A stretch of 50,299 nucleotides of DNA from JBFGCA01 sp041567315 (GTDB taxonomy: Bacteria > Acidobacteriota > Thermoanaerobaculia > Multivoradales > JAHEKO01), in contig JBFGCA010000021.1 of NCBI GenBank assembly GCA_041567315.1, forward strand, positions 1-50,299, written 5' to 3'. Positions 15,280-22,855 of this stretch are shown piece after piece. Within the stretch, counting starts at the first letter, position 1, and each line of letters opens with the position of its first letter. Both the position numbers and the translations under genes were made by a program. The notes under the pieces were generated by a model. That model was given only the letters and a program-made list of their open reading frames with translations, ran no database searches and had not been told where the DNA came from.

Positions 15280-18200
15280 TCAGCGACGGCGGGTGAAGTC
15301 GAGCTCGACGACGATCGGGTCGTGGTCGCTGGCGCGCTGGCCGAGGGGGAGGTCGGCGTTGAGGTGCGCGATGTCGACGCGGACCACGGCGGCGGCAAGG
15401 AGGCCGCGAGAAGCGAGCACGTGGTCCAAGAGCTGCGAGTTGCCGCGGTAGTTGTAGCTGTAGCGGTCGGCGGGGTCGACGCGCTCCATCAGGTTGACCA
15501 GGACGGCGCCCTCTAAGACCCGCAGCGGGGGGCGGAACTCGTGCTCGTTGAGGTCGCCGAGGACCAGGACGTGCGCCTCGGGGTCCTCTTCGAGAAGGGC
15601 CTCGACCAGCTCGCGGACCAGCCGCGCCTGGCGCGAGCGCTGGGGCTCGGTGTTGGGCCGCGGCGGCTGGCGGACCCCGAAGAGTGGATCGTCGCCGCGC
15701 TTCGAGGTGAGGTGGCAGTTGATGACGAAGAGACGCCGGCCCTCGAAGACCAGCTCGGCCGCCAGCGGCTTGCGGGAAGGCCCAAACCCGGGCGCCGGGG
15801 CCCCGATTTCACGAGGTGCCACCCTTTTCGCAGCCGGCTCCCCCGAATCGCCCTGGCCAGGGTCAGGTGCCACCGTTTTCGGACCGGGTGTCACCATTTT
15901 CGGGTCGCCGGTGAAGGCGGGGTCGCGGGGTGCCACCCTTCCCGGGCTGAGGGTGAGCTGCGGGCCGTCGTCGCCCGGGGCCACAGATACCGCGTCGAGC
16001 GCCCCGCCGCCGGGGCGGTCGACGAAATCCAGCCGGTCGGACCGGAACAGGAAGGCCACGCGGATGTTGCCGCCGGGCTCGCCGCCGTCGGCGCCGTCCT
16101 CGGGGTCGATCTGCCGCCAGGCATAGGCCGGGCCGCCGGCGGCCGCGATCGCTGCCGTCAGCTGCCCGAGCGTGCCGTCGGCGCCGACGACGCCATCGTC
16201 TTCCGGACCGCTGTCGTCCTGCACCTCCTGGAGTGCCAGCAGATCCGGGGCGCCGATGCCGTCGACGATCGAGGAGGCGAGGGCGGCGAAGCGCTCCTCG
16301 GAGTCGCGGGCGTCGAGGTTTTCGAGGTTGTACGTGGCGACTGTCAGCCGCCCGGGGCCGCTGGCAAGGCGGATCTCCTCGGCGGCCGGCTCGGCGTGCT
16401 CCAGCGGCGGCAGCGGCTCGCTGACCACTAGCCGGTAGGTGCCGAAGGCGTAGTCGAGAACCCCCGTGACGGTGCCGGCCAGGCGGTCGCCGACCGCGGC
16501 CTCCGGCAGGCCCCCGATCAGGCGGCCGTCGAGCGTCAGCAGGTCCGGGTTGGGGTCGCCGGCTCGGAGCAGGAGACCGCCGCGGAGTGTCCGCGCCGCG
16601 GCCCGCCGTCCGCCGTCGGCCAGCACGACCAGGTCACCGAAACGGCTGGTGGGGCCGACGACCGCCACCGGTTGGGCCAGCTCGACCCGCATCCCCTCCA
16701 GGCTCTCCCAGAAGTCGGCGGCATCGTCCTCGGGGTCGAAGGACTCGAACCCGTCGTCCTCGAACACCACGCCGGGCGGCCGCCGGCCGGCGCCACCGAT
16801 CAGCAACGGCGCCGGCAGCGCGACGCCCCGCTCCATCACGCGGACGTCAGTGGCCCGCAGGCACGTGACCGGCAGTTCCCCTGTGCGCCCTCGCTCTTCC
16901 ACGCGCCCGCTCACGATCACCCGGTCGCCGGGTGCCAGGGACTTCGCGGGCGGAGGTGCCACCGACTTCGTTGGCGGGTCGTCCCCCGTCCCGGGACCAC
17001 CACTTGCGTCGGCCAGAGGGTCACTCTCGCCCAACACAAGAGGGCCGCCCGGCACCACGCACAGCCCCTCGGATGTCCCAGTGTCGCCGTCGCCGGCCTC
17101 GGCCTGGAGCCAGAACCCACCCCCCGCCGCCTCCGGCAGCACTGCCGTCACCACCCCGCCGACCCCCCGCACCCAAACCCCCTCGTGCGGCGATCGATGC
17201 CCGCGGCCCTGCAGTTCCGGAACCGGCGGCACCCTGTCCCCGAGCGCCAGGGCCAGCACCTGGGTGACCTGGTTCTCGGGGTCGAAGTTGTCGTCGCTGA
17301 CCAGCACCAGGGTGCGCCGGTCGTCCTCGAGCGGCGGCCCCAGGGCCATACCCTCCAGGTTGTCGAGCCGAATGCCCAGCTCGCCGAGGTCGACCAGCAG
17401 CTCCTTCTCGACCGGTCGCACGGCCGGATCCACCCCGAGCGGCCCCTCCACCGTGGTCACGTCGTTGGCGCCGCCGACCGACACCAGGTACAGCCGCACA
17501 GCGTTGCCGACGCCCGCCGCCCAGGCCCGCTCCAGCGCCAGGAGCGTCTCGTCGTCGAGCGCTAGGAGCTCGACCAGACCGTTGACCCTGAAACCGTCGG
17601 GGTCGGCGGGCGGGAACGGCATCGGCTCGACCACGTAGAGGAACTCGCCCGCCGGCCGGCCGCCGGGCAGCTCGAATCGCACCAGCCGCACCGGGCTTCC
17701 CACCGCCAGGTCCGCCGCCGGGCCGTCAGCACGCAGCGCGTTCTCGGTGCCGGCGTAGAGATACCGGCCGCTGGGGGTGACGGTGAGGCTCTCGAAGGCC
17801 AGGTTGTGGCGCACCGCCGCCCCCCCGGGTCCCGGCAGGAAGCGTCGCGGCAGCTCCAGCTCGCGGAGCTGCCGTCCGTCGCGCCCGAACTCGGCGATGA
17901 ACGGCGGCACGCCGTCGTCGGCGAAGCCTTCGGAGGCCACGAACAGGGTGCCGTCGGAACGGAGGACGATCGCCTCGGTGTCGGAGGTGCCCGGGCGCAG
18001 CGGCCGGCCGCGCCGCTGCTGCCTCAGGGGCGTGACGTCGACCATGCGCAGGCCACCCTCCTCAAGCCGGCCACCGGCCAGCTGCACCTCCAGGTCGTAG
18101 AAGCGCACCGGGCCGCGGTGGCCGGGATCGTCCGAAATCGCCAGGAAACGTCCGGTCTGGGGGTCCCAGGCCAGGCCCGACAGGCCACCGACCAACGTGT

Positions 18201-18597
18201 CTTCGAGGATCGTCCTGGCCGGCAGCTCCGCGGACCCCAGGAACTCGATGAGCCCAATGTCGGTCGCCCGGCCGCTCGCGGTCCCCAGCAGAGCCATCAG
18301 CATCCAGGCGAGCGCCGCGCCCCGCGGCCGACGGCAGGGGGAGATCTCCGACCTTGCCGTTCGGACAGCCAGGGGCAGCGGCAGTGACGTGGACGAACGC
18401 CGGTCGGATCGGGCGGCTGAAGCCAGGTGCCAGCCGTTTCGTCGCGGCCCCGGGTGCCCCGGCCCCAGGTGCCAGGCGCTTCGGTGCGGCAAACCCGCTC
18501 GCCCCAGGTGCCAGGCGTTTGGCCGCAGCGGCTGCGGTGACGAGTGCGAGCCGCGGTTCGAACGGACTGCCGACCTGCCACAGCGAGAGATGCGCAT
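15280..18597 (-). CDS. Secreted phytase-like / endonuclease-exonuclease-phosphatase fusion
   Basis: The frame encodes up to 1105 residues. After a probable signal segment (A-A-L-A-W-M-L-M-A-L-L-G-T-A) comes an esterase-like phytase beta-propeller domain (about residues 110-460: L-S-G-L-A-W-D, D-T-E-A-I, N-L-E-G-M), then a linker with an OB-like domain of the kind found in large secreted nucleases, then an EEP nuclease domain (Y-N-L-E-N-L, L-Q-E-V-Q-D, G-D-L-N-E-H-E, S-D-H-D-P). It likely scavenges phosphate or degrades extracellular DNA. Dispersed repeats are inserted in the linker, inside the nuclease domain and in the first 70 residues. The start is uncertain: the only ATGs are 18597, through repeat DNA, and 18303, which leaves a very short signal peptide without basic residues. 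Confidence 0.82.
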   Translation of the reverse strand: MRISRCGRSAVRSNRGSHSSPQPLRPNAWHLGRAGLPHRSAWHLGPGHPGPRRNGWHLASAARSDRRSSTSLPLPLAVRTARSEISPCRRPRGAALAWMLMALLGTASGRATDIGLIEFLGSAELPARTILEDTLVGGLSGLAWDPQTGRFLAISDDPGHRGPVRFYDLEVQLAGGRLEEGGLRMVDVTPLRQQRRGRPLRPGTSDTEAIVLRSDGTLFVASEGFADDGVPPFIAEFGRDGRQLRELELPRRFLPGPGGAAVRHNLAFESLTVTPSGRYLYAGTENALRADGPAADLAVGSPVRLVRFELPGGRPAGEFLYVVEPMPFPPADPDGFRVNGLVELLALDDETLLALERAWAAGVGNAVRLYLVSVGGANDVTTVEGPLGVDPAVRPVEKELLVDLGELGIRLDNLEGMALGPPLEDDRRTLVLVSDDNFDPENQVTQVLALALGDRVPPVPELQGRGHRSPHEGVWVRGVGGVVTAVLPEAAGGGFWLQAEAGDGDTGTSEGLCVVPGGPLVLGESDPLADASGGPGTGDDPPTKSVAPPPAKSLAPGDRVIVSGRVEERGRTGELPVTCLRATDVRVMERGVALPAPLLIGGAGRRPPGVVFEDDGFESFDPEDDAADFWESLEGMRVELAQPVAVVGPTSRFGDLVVLADGGRRAAARTLRGGLLLRAGDPNPDLLTLDGRLIGGLPEAAVGDRLAGTVTGVLDYAFGTYRLVVSEPLPPLEHAEPAAEEIRLASGPGRLTVATYNLENLDARDSEERFAALASSIVDGIGAPDLLALQEVQDDSGPEDDGVVGADGTLGQLTAAIAAAGGPAYAWRQIDPEDGADGGEPGGNIRVAFLFRSDRLDFVDRPGGGALDAVSVAPGDDGPQLTLSPGRVAPRDPAFTGDPKMVTPGPKTVAPDPGQGDSGEPAAKRVAPREIGAPAPGFGPSRKPLAAELVFEGRRLFVINCHLTSKRGDDPLFGVRQPPRPNTEPQRSRQARLVRELVEALLEEDPEAHVLVLGDLNEHEFRPPLRVLEGAVLVNLMERVDPADRYSYNYRGNSQLLDHVLASRGLLAAAVVRVDIAHLNADLPLGQRASDHDPIVVELDFTRRR
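15814..15945 (-). repeat. Four repeat copies inside the nuclease domain coding sequence
   Basis: On the plus strand AGGTGCCACCCTTTTCG (15814-15830), AGGTGCCACCGTTTTCG (15865-15881), GGTGTCACCATTTTCG (15887-15902) and a weaker copy at about 15929-15945 are reversed, hence sense for the gene. They belong to the GTGGCACC sub-type and encode the [KR]-x-V-[AT]-P peptides of a 60-residue insert before the E-L-V-F-E-G-R-R-L-F strand. Confidence 0.82.
16931..16970 (-). repeat. Two repeat copies in the linker of the fusion protein
   Basis: GGTGCCAGGGACTTCG (16931-16946) and AGGTGCCACCGACTTCG (16954-16970), sense for the minus gene, encode T-K-S-V-A-P-P-P-A-K-S-L-A-P just before the G-D-R-V-I-V-S-G start of the OB-like domain. 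One is of each sub-type, 23 bp apart. Confidence 0.72.
18425..18522 (-). repeat. Three repeat copies at the 5' end of the fusion gene
   Basis: Copies at 18425-18441, 18468-18484 and 18506-18522 match AGGTGCCAGCCGTTTCG on the plus strand, thus sense for the minus gene. If the 18597 start is used they are read as N-[AG]-W-H-L peptides, the third possible frame of the element. Confidence 0.82.
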
Positions 18598-18763
18598 TTC
18601 GGCATTCTCGCCTAAGCTTGACCCGCGGGTGAAGGGCGGCTACCTTGGGGAGTCCATGGCGCGGCTTGCCCATGTCAGCCAGCCCGAACCGCGGTGGGTT
18701 CCTTCACCCGCCGGCCACGGCCTTGGGCCCAGCGAGCACCCGGAGAGGGAGGGGAGAGGCACC

Positions 18764-19114
18764 GTGCACGCCAGGCCCGAGCGCCGCCGCCACAACCGCT
18801 ATCTGGCCGGCGAGATGCGGCTCACCTCGCCGACCCTCTCGGGCTCGGTGCTCAACGTCAGCCGCCGCGGGCTCGGCCTCCAGACCTCGGAGCGCGTGAC
18901 GCTGGGCCGCCGCTACCGCTTCCAGCTCGCCAACGACCGGGTCAGCGTCCGGCTCGAGGGCGAGGTGCGGTGGAGCCGGCTGGTGAGCACCTACCGCACC
19001 CTGTCCGGCGACGTCCTGCCGCTGTTCGAGGTCGGCATGTGGCTGACCGGCGACGTTGCCGCCCGCCGCCCGCTCGAGCGGCTGCTGCGCGGGCTGCGCA
19101 AGGTCCAAGCCTAG
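18764..19114 (+). CDS. PilZ domain protein
   Basis: A 116-residue single-domain PilZ protein, expected to bind cyclic di-GMP: basic E-R-R-R-H-N-R-Y near the start provides the R-x-x-x-R site and V-L-N-V-S-R-R-G-L-G-L the [DN]-x-S-x-x-G site. The GTG at 18764 is preferred because a strong purine-rich ribosome site (GGGAGGGGAGAGG) lies just upstream and the PilZ domain begins at once. An ATG at 18656 would add 36 unconserved residues. It ends 12 bp from the convergent SGNH gene. The partner it signals to is not evident. Confidence 0.85.
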   Translation: MHARPERRRHNRYLAGEMRLTSPTLSGSVLNVSRRGLGLQTSERVTLGRRYRFQLANDRVSVRLEGEVRWSRLVSTYRTLSGDVLPLFEVGMWLTGDVAARRPLERLLRGLRKVQA

Positions 19115-19126
19115 CCGGAACAGTCG

Positions 19127-20140
19127 TCAGCCTGAGGCGCTCGCCGGGTCGCGCGGCACGGGCAACAGGGGCTCGAGGGTCTCGAGGACGATCTCGGCCG
19201 CCAGCCGGTGACCGGGGGCGGTGAAGTGAGACTCGTCCGCGAAGTAGGCGGCGCGGCCCTTGAAGAGCGTGTACAGGTCGACCAGCGGCAAGTCCTCGCT
19301 GTCGGCGACCTCGGCGCTGGCGGCGTTGTAGAGATGCGCGAAGGTCTTCCAGCGCCGGGGGCCGCGCACGTCGCCCGTGTAGGGGCGGGTGAGGAGCACC
19401 ACGCCGATCCCGCGCTCGCGTGCCTCGGTGGCGATCTGGGTGAGGTTGGCCCGGTACTCGTCCAGCGGGACTCGCGGTTCGAGGCCGCCGCGGGCGGCGA
19501 GCGCTCGCAGCCGGCCCCAGACGACGGTCAGGAGCTGACCCACCCGCCGGCGCCGCACCAGGCGCTCGAAGCGCTGACCGGTGAGCGGCCGGCGGGCGAA
19601 CTCCCGGTCGGGCAGCGCCACCGGGTGGGCGTCGTTGGAACCGAACGAGATCAGCACGAGGTCGGGCTCGAGCGCCAGCGCCTCGCGGAAGCGCCGCAAC
19701 CCCTGGAACGACGTGTAGCCGTAGACGCCGGCGTTGACCACCGACCAGCCGGGGTCGCGCTCGGAGAGCGCCAGGTGGAGATAGCCCGGCCAGTGGGCGC
19801 CGGCGGCGCCACCCCACCCGAGGGTGTTGGAGTCTCCAACCGCCACCACCCGGAACTCCCCGGGCATCTTGGGCGCGTCCAGCTCGGGCCCGCGGAAGCC
19901 CTGCGCGTTGAACACCTCGAACCCGGCCCGCGGCCGCCAGATGAGCTCCGGGTCCCAGACGAAATGGCTGTCCTCGAAGACATGGTACGCGCGGGCGTCG
20001 CTGGTGCCGCCGACGGCAACGTCGAGGGCTCCCGGCTCGAAGTCGATCGCGCGCAGGAGCTGCTCGGCCAGCACCAGGGCAACCGCCACGGACGCCGCCG
20101 CCAGCCCGAGATTGACCGCGAAGCCAGCGAGCCGCCTCAT
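19127..20140 (-). CDS. SGNH/GDSL-family hydrolase with N-terminal membrane anchor
   Basis: The 337-residue product starts with a hydrophobic segment (residues 7-28) and has the SGNH layout: G-D-S-N with the nucleophile Ser104, a Gly block in V-Y-G-Y-T-S, Asn in S-F-G-S-N-D, and the C-terminal D-E-S-H-F-T-A-P-G-H. Such enzymes remove acyl groups from glycans or lipids; an envelope glycan role fits the neighbouring transferase operon, which encodes a second SGNH protein. The ATG at 20140 overlaps the stop of the ankyrin gene by 4 bp, so the two form an operon. Confidence 0.85.
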   Translation of the reverse strand: MRRLAGFAVNLGLAAASVAVALVLAEQLLRAIDFEPGALDVAVGGTSDARAYHVFEDSHFVWDPELIWRPRAGFEVFNAQGFRGPELDAPKMPGEFRVVAVGDSNTLGWGGAAGAHWPGYLHLALSERDPGWSVVNAGVYGYTSFQGLRRFREALALEPDLVLISFGSNDAHPVALPDREFARRPLTGQRFERLVRRRRVGQLLTVVWGRLRALAARGGLEPRVPLDEYRANLTQIATEARERGIGVVLLTRPYTGDVRGPRRWKTFAHLYNAASAEVADSEDLPLVDLYTLFKGRAAYFADESHFTAPGHRLAAEIVLETLEPLLPVPRDPASASG

Positions 20141-21255
20141 CGGCCCCCCGCCTCCAGCGAGGTGCCAGCCACTTCGGGCGCGGTGGGCACTTCGGGCGTG
20201 GTGATCGGCCCGTGAAGCGAGGTGCCAGCCATTTCGGGCGAGGTGCCAGGCATTTCGTGGGGTGGGCTGGGCGGTGTCGCCGCCGAAATTTCGGGGGTGC
20301 CCAGCATGCGCTGGAGCTCGGCGTTCCCGCTCCGCCGCGCCCACCACCGGGCGTCGGCGCCCTGCTGGCTGCGGCCGGGGTCGGCTCCGGCAGCCAGCAG
20401 GGCGGCGGCCGCGGCCGTGTGCCCCGCGCGCACCGCCTGGAGCAGCGGGGTCCCGGCCGCCCGAGTGGTCAGGTTGGGATCGGCGCCGGAATCCAGAAGG
20501 ACTCGGACCACCTCGGCGTGGCCCTCGCGGGCCGCCCAGTGGAGCGGCGTCCAGCCCAGGGCGCTGACCGGGTCGACGGTCGCCCCGGCGCGCAGCAGGA
20601 CCCGGGCGATCTCCTCCGAGCCCTTCCGCCCCACCCAATGGAGGGCGGTCCAGCCGTCCCGGTCCCGGCGGTCGGGGTCGGCGCCGCCCTCGAGCAGTTG
20701 CCTGGCAATGGTCTTCCGTCCCGACCGCGCCGCCCGAATCAGCGGCGTCTCGCCGACGGTGGTGGGGACATTCGGATCGGCGCCGCCGTCGAGCGCCGCC
20801 TTGAGCAGCAGGCGGCCGCCACTCTCGGCGATCTTGTGGAGCACGGTCTCGCCGGCGCTGTCCGTCTGACCGACGGTCACGCCAGCCGCCGTCAAGGCCG
20901 CGACACAAGCCTCATGCCCCTCCACGCCGGCCTGCAACAAGGCACGAGGCGCCTCCATCTCGCTCCCCGCCTTCGCCGCCAGCAGCGCCTCCAGAGCGCG
21001 GCACTTGCCGGCCCGCGCGGCCTCGACCAGGGCACCCGCGCTGGGGACCCCGGTCGCCATCACCCGCCGCACCCGCAGGGGGTCGTCGGCTTCCACAGCG
21101 GCCGAGAGTGACCCCTCGCTCGCCCCGCTCGCGGGCTGGTCTCCAACCTCGACCCCGGCCGGGTCGGGGACCGCCCGTTCGGCGTGGCCGGCGCACGTGG
21201 TCGAGGCCAGCAAGACCACGGTGATTCCGGCCACCGGCAGAGCCCGAGCACGCAC
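20137..21255 (-). CDS. Exported ankyrin-repeat protein with repeat-derived tail
   Basis: The 372-residue product starts with a signal-like hydrophobic stretch ending in L-L-A-S-T-T-C, which could be a poor lipobox. Residues 60-310 are six to seven ankyrin repeats (for example G-W-T-P-L-H-W-A-A-R-E-G-H-A-E-V-V, G-A-D-P-N). It probably works by protein binding in the periplasm or at the membrane. After the last repeat, the final 60 residues are built from three dispersed elements giving [EH]-M-[PA]-G-T-S peptides; they replace whatever natural end existed. Start is GTG. The downstream SGNH hydrolase gene overlaps by 4 bp. Confidence 0.82.
   Translation of the reverse strand: MRARALPVAGITVVLLASTTCAGHAERAVPDPAGVEVGDQPASGASEGSLSAAVEADDPLRVRRVMATGVPSAGALVEAARAGKCRALEALLAAKAGSEMEAPRALLQAGVEGHEACVAALTAAGVTVGQTDSAGETVLHKIAESGGRLLLKAALDGGADPNVPTTVGETPLIRAARSGRKTIARQLLEGGADPDRRDRDGWTALHWVGRKGSEEIARVLLRAGATVDPVSALGWTPLHWAAREGHAEVVRVLLDSGADPNLTTRAAGTPLLQAVRAGHTAAAAALLAAGADPGRSQQGADARWWARRSGNAELQRMLGTPEISAATPPSPPHEMPGTSPEMAGTSLHGPITTPEVPTAPEVAGTSLEAGGR
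20160..20257 (-). repeat. Three-copy repeat cluster in the ankyrin gene 3' end
   Basis: AGGTGCCAGCCACTTCG (20160-20176), AGGTGCCAGCCATTTCG (20220-20236) and AGGTGCCAGGCATTTCG (20241-20257) on the plus strand, with a partial GGTGGGCACTTCG at 20182-20194. All are sense for the minus-strand gene and translate in the P-G-T-S frame. Confidence 0.85.
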
Positions 21256-21395
21256 GGGCGGATCCTATCCGCGATCAAACCCAGTCATCCCGCTGTCATT
21301 GGCCCTCAACCAACCTCGACCCGACCGCCGTTGCCCGACAGAGCTCCCGTGGGCGAACGGAACGGCCCTTCTGGTCCAACGCGAAGTGCCCCTCC

Positions 21396-21444
21396 CGACG
21401 TGCCTGGCACCCCGGCACCCGGCTCCACGAAGGGCCTGGCAACC
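21396..21444 (+). repeat. Two diverged repeat copies in the divergent intergenic region
   Basis: CGACGTGCCTGGCACCC (21396-21412) and CGAAGGGCCTGGCAACC (21428-21444) lie in the 259-bp gap between the ankyrin gene (minus) and the SGNH gene (plus), oriented towards the SGNH gene. The rest of the gap holds nothing I can identify. Confidence 0.68.
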
Positions 21445-21514
21445 CCGGAGGCGCCGGCGGGCACCTCGGCAGAGTCGGTTAGGCTGGCCAAGTCTGGCCC
21501 TCGAACCAGTCCAC

Positions 21515-22789
21515 ATGCCCGTCCCTGACGCGCCTCTGCCCGAACCCCCTGGCACCTCCCTCCAGCGAGCTGCCGAAAAGGGTGGCACCTCGCGGGGCGG
21601 CACCTCGCGGGGCGGCGCCTCGCGGGGCACTTCGCGGGGGGGCTGGGGGAGGAGGGTGGTCGTGGCGGGGGTGTATCTGGTCTGGGTGGTGGCGCTGCTG
21701 GAAGGTGCCAGCCGTTTCGGGCTGTCGGAACGGGGGCTGTTCGAGCGGGTGCGGGGCGGGAGCGACGCGGCGTGGAGGCTCGAGTGGGTGCGGCGGCACG
21801 CCGGCGGGGTCGAGGTCTACTATCCGTTCGACGTCTACCATCCGACGCGCGGCTGGGCGGTCAAGCCGCTCTTGCGCGGGGCCGACGTCTTCGGACCCGG
21901 ATCGGTGAACAGCAATTCGGAGGGGCTGCGCGGCACGACCGAGTTCACGCTCGAAAAGCCCGCCGGCAAGACCCGGGTGCTGGCTTTCGGCGACTCCTTC
22001 ACCTTCGGCGACGAGGTGGCCGACGGCGAGACCTGGGTCGCCCGCCTCCAGGAGCTGCTCCCCGCCGCCGAGGTCCTCAACTTCGGGGTCCACGGCTACG
22101 GGCACGACCAGATGCTGGTCTACCTGCGCGAAGAGGGCGTCCGCTACCAGCCCGACCTGGTACTCCTCGGCTTCGTCCAGGACGACATGCCCCGCAACCT
22201 GCTCGAGTTCCGCGACTACGCCAAGCCGCGCTTCGAGCCCACCGCCGCCGGCCTCGCGCTCCGCAACGTCCCGGTGCCGCCGCCCGCCGAGGTGCTCGCC
22301 GCCGAGCGCTTCCGGCCGCGGCTGCTCGACCTGCTGGACGTCATCTACCAGGCCTACCTGCGGAAGGTCGACATCGCCGAGCGCCGCATGAAGCGGGTGA
22401 CCGAGGCCATCCTCGACGCCATGGTCGAGGACGCGCTCGCCGCCGGCGCGGTGACGGTCTTCGCGTACCTCCCTCACAGCCAGGAGATCACCGATCCCGA
22501 ACTGAACCTCGAGGCCGAGGTGTTCTTCACCGACTACTGCTACGACCGCGCCGCCTACTGCCTCAACCTGCGCCCCGCCTTCGCCGCCGCCCACGCGGAA
22601 GGCCTCCCCCTCAAGACCGCCGGCCACTGGCACGCCACCGGCCACCGCTTGGCGGCCGCCGAGATCGCCGACTACCTCACCGCCAGGGGGTTGGTCCCGC
22701 CGCGGACAGACCGCGCGGAAAACGACGCCAAGATGAGTGACGCCCGTGGAACGAGCCCCGAGCGACAACCCATGAGCGAGGATCCGTGA
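21515..22789 (+). CDS. SGNH/GDSL-family hydrolase, second copy, with repeat-derived N-terminus
   Basis: The 424-residue protein has the nucleophile Ser161 in F-G-D-S-F-T-F-G, V-H-G-Y-G-H-D-Q as the Gly block, and a late H-W-H-A-T-G-H-R-L catalytic His region, so the catalytic core is complete. A membrane anchor lies at residues 48-66. The first 45 residues come from two dispersed elements and a 15-nt tandem expansion (G-G-T-S-R repeats). The true start could be later, at a GTG near 21660. A copy of the element, here antisense, also lies in the anchor (21703-21719, E-G-A-S-R-F). It heads the operon with GT2 and mannosyltransferases, suggesting acylation or deacylation of the same glycan. Confidence 0.82.
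   Translation: MPVPDAPLPEPPGTSLQRAAEKGGTSRGGTSRGGASRGTSRGGWGRRVVVAGVYLVWVVALLEGASRFGLSERGLFERVRGGSDAAWRLEWVRRHAGGVEVYYPFDVYHPTRGWAVKPLLRGADVFGPGSVNSNSEGLRGTTEFTLEKPAGKTRVLAFGDSFTFGDEVADGETWVARLQELLPAAEVLNFGVHGYGHDQMLVYLREEGVRYQPDLVLLGFVQDDMPRNLLEFRDYAKPRFEPTAAGLALRNVPVPPPAEVLAAERFRPRLLDLLDVIYQAYLRKVDIAERRMKRVTEAILDAMVEDALAAGAVTVFAYLPHSQEITDPELNLEAEVFFTDYCYDRAAYCLNLRPAFAAAHAEGLPLKTAGHWHATGHRLAAAEIADYLTARGLVPPRTDRAENDAKMSDARGTSPERQPMSEDP
21541..21640 (+). repeat. Repeat copies with frame-preserving 15-nt tandem expansion
   Basis: CGAACCCCCTGGCACCT (21541-21557) and CGAAAAGGGTGGCACCT (21574-21590) are followed by three near-perfect copies of GGCACCTCGCGGGGC (21584-21598, 21599-21613, 21614-21628) and a partial fourth. 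The expansion starts within the 3' end of the second element. Confidence 0.8.
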
Positions 22790-22855
22790 AGCGAGAACCA
22801 GTGAGCTGGGGGCCGTGAGCGAGACACTGCAAGCAGCACCCTCGAGCGAGACCCG
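22741..22855 (+). repeat. Degenerate GTGAGCGAGA-type repeat at the SGNH/GT2 junction
   Basis: Variants of [CA]GTGAGCGAG recur about eight times at irregular 10-16 nt spacing (for example around 22771, 22786, 22800, 22816, 22833, 22851), each bringing an ATGA or GTGA start/stop. They span the end of the SGNH gene, the 66-bp gap and the start of the GT2 gene. Confidence 0.45.
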
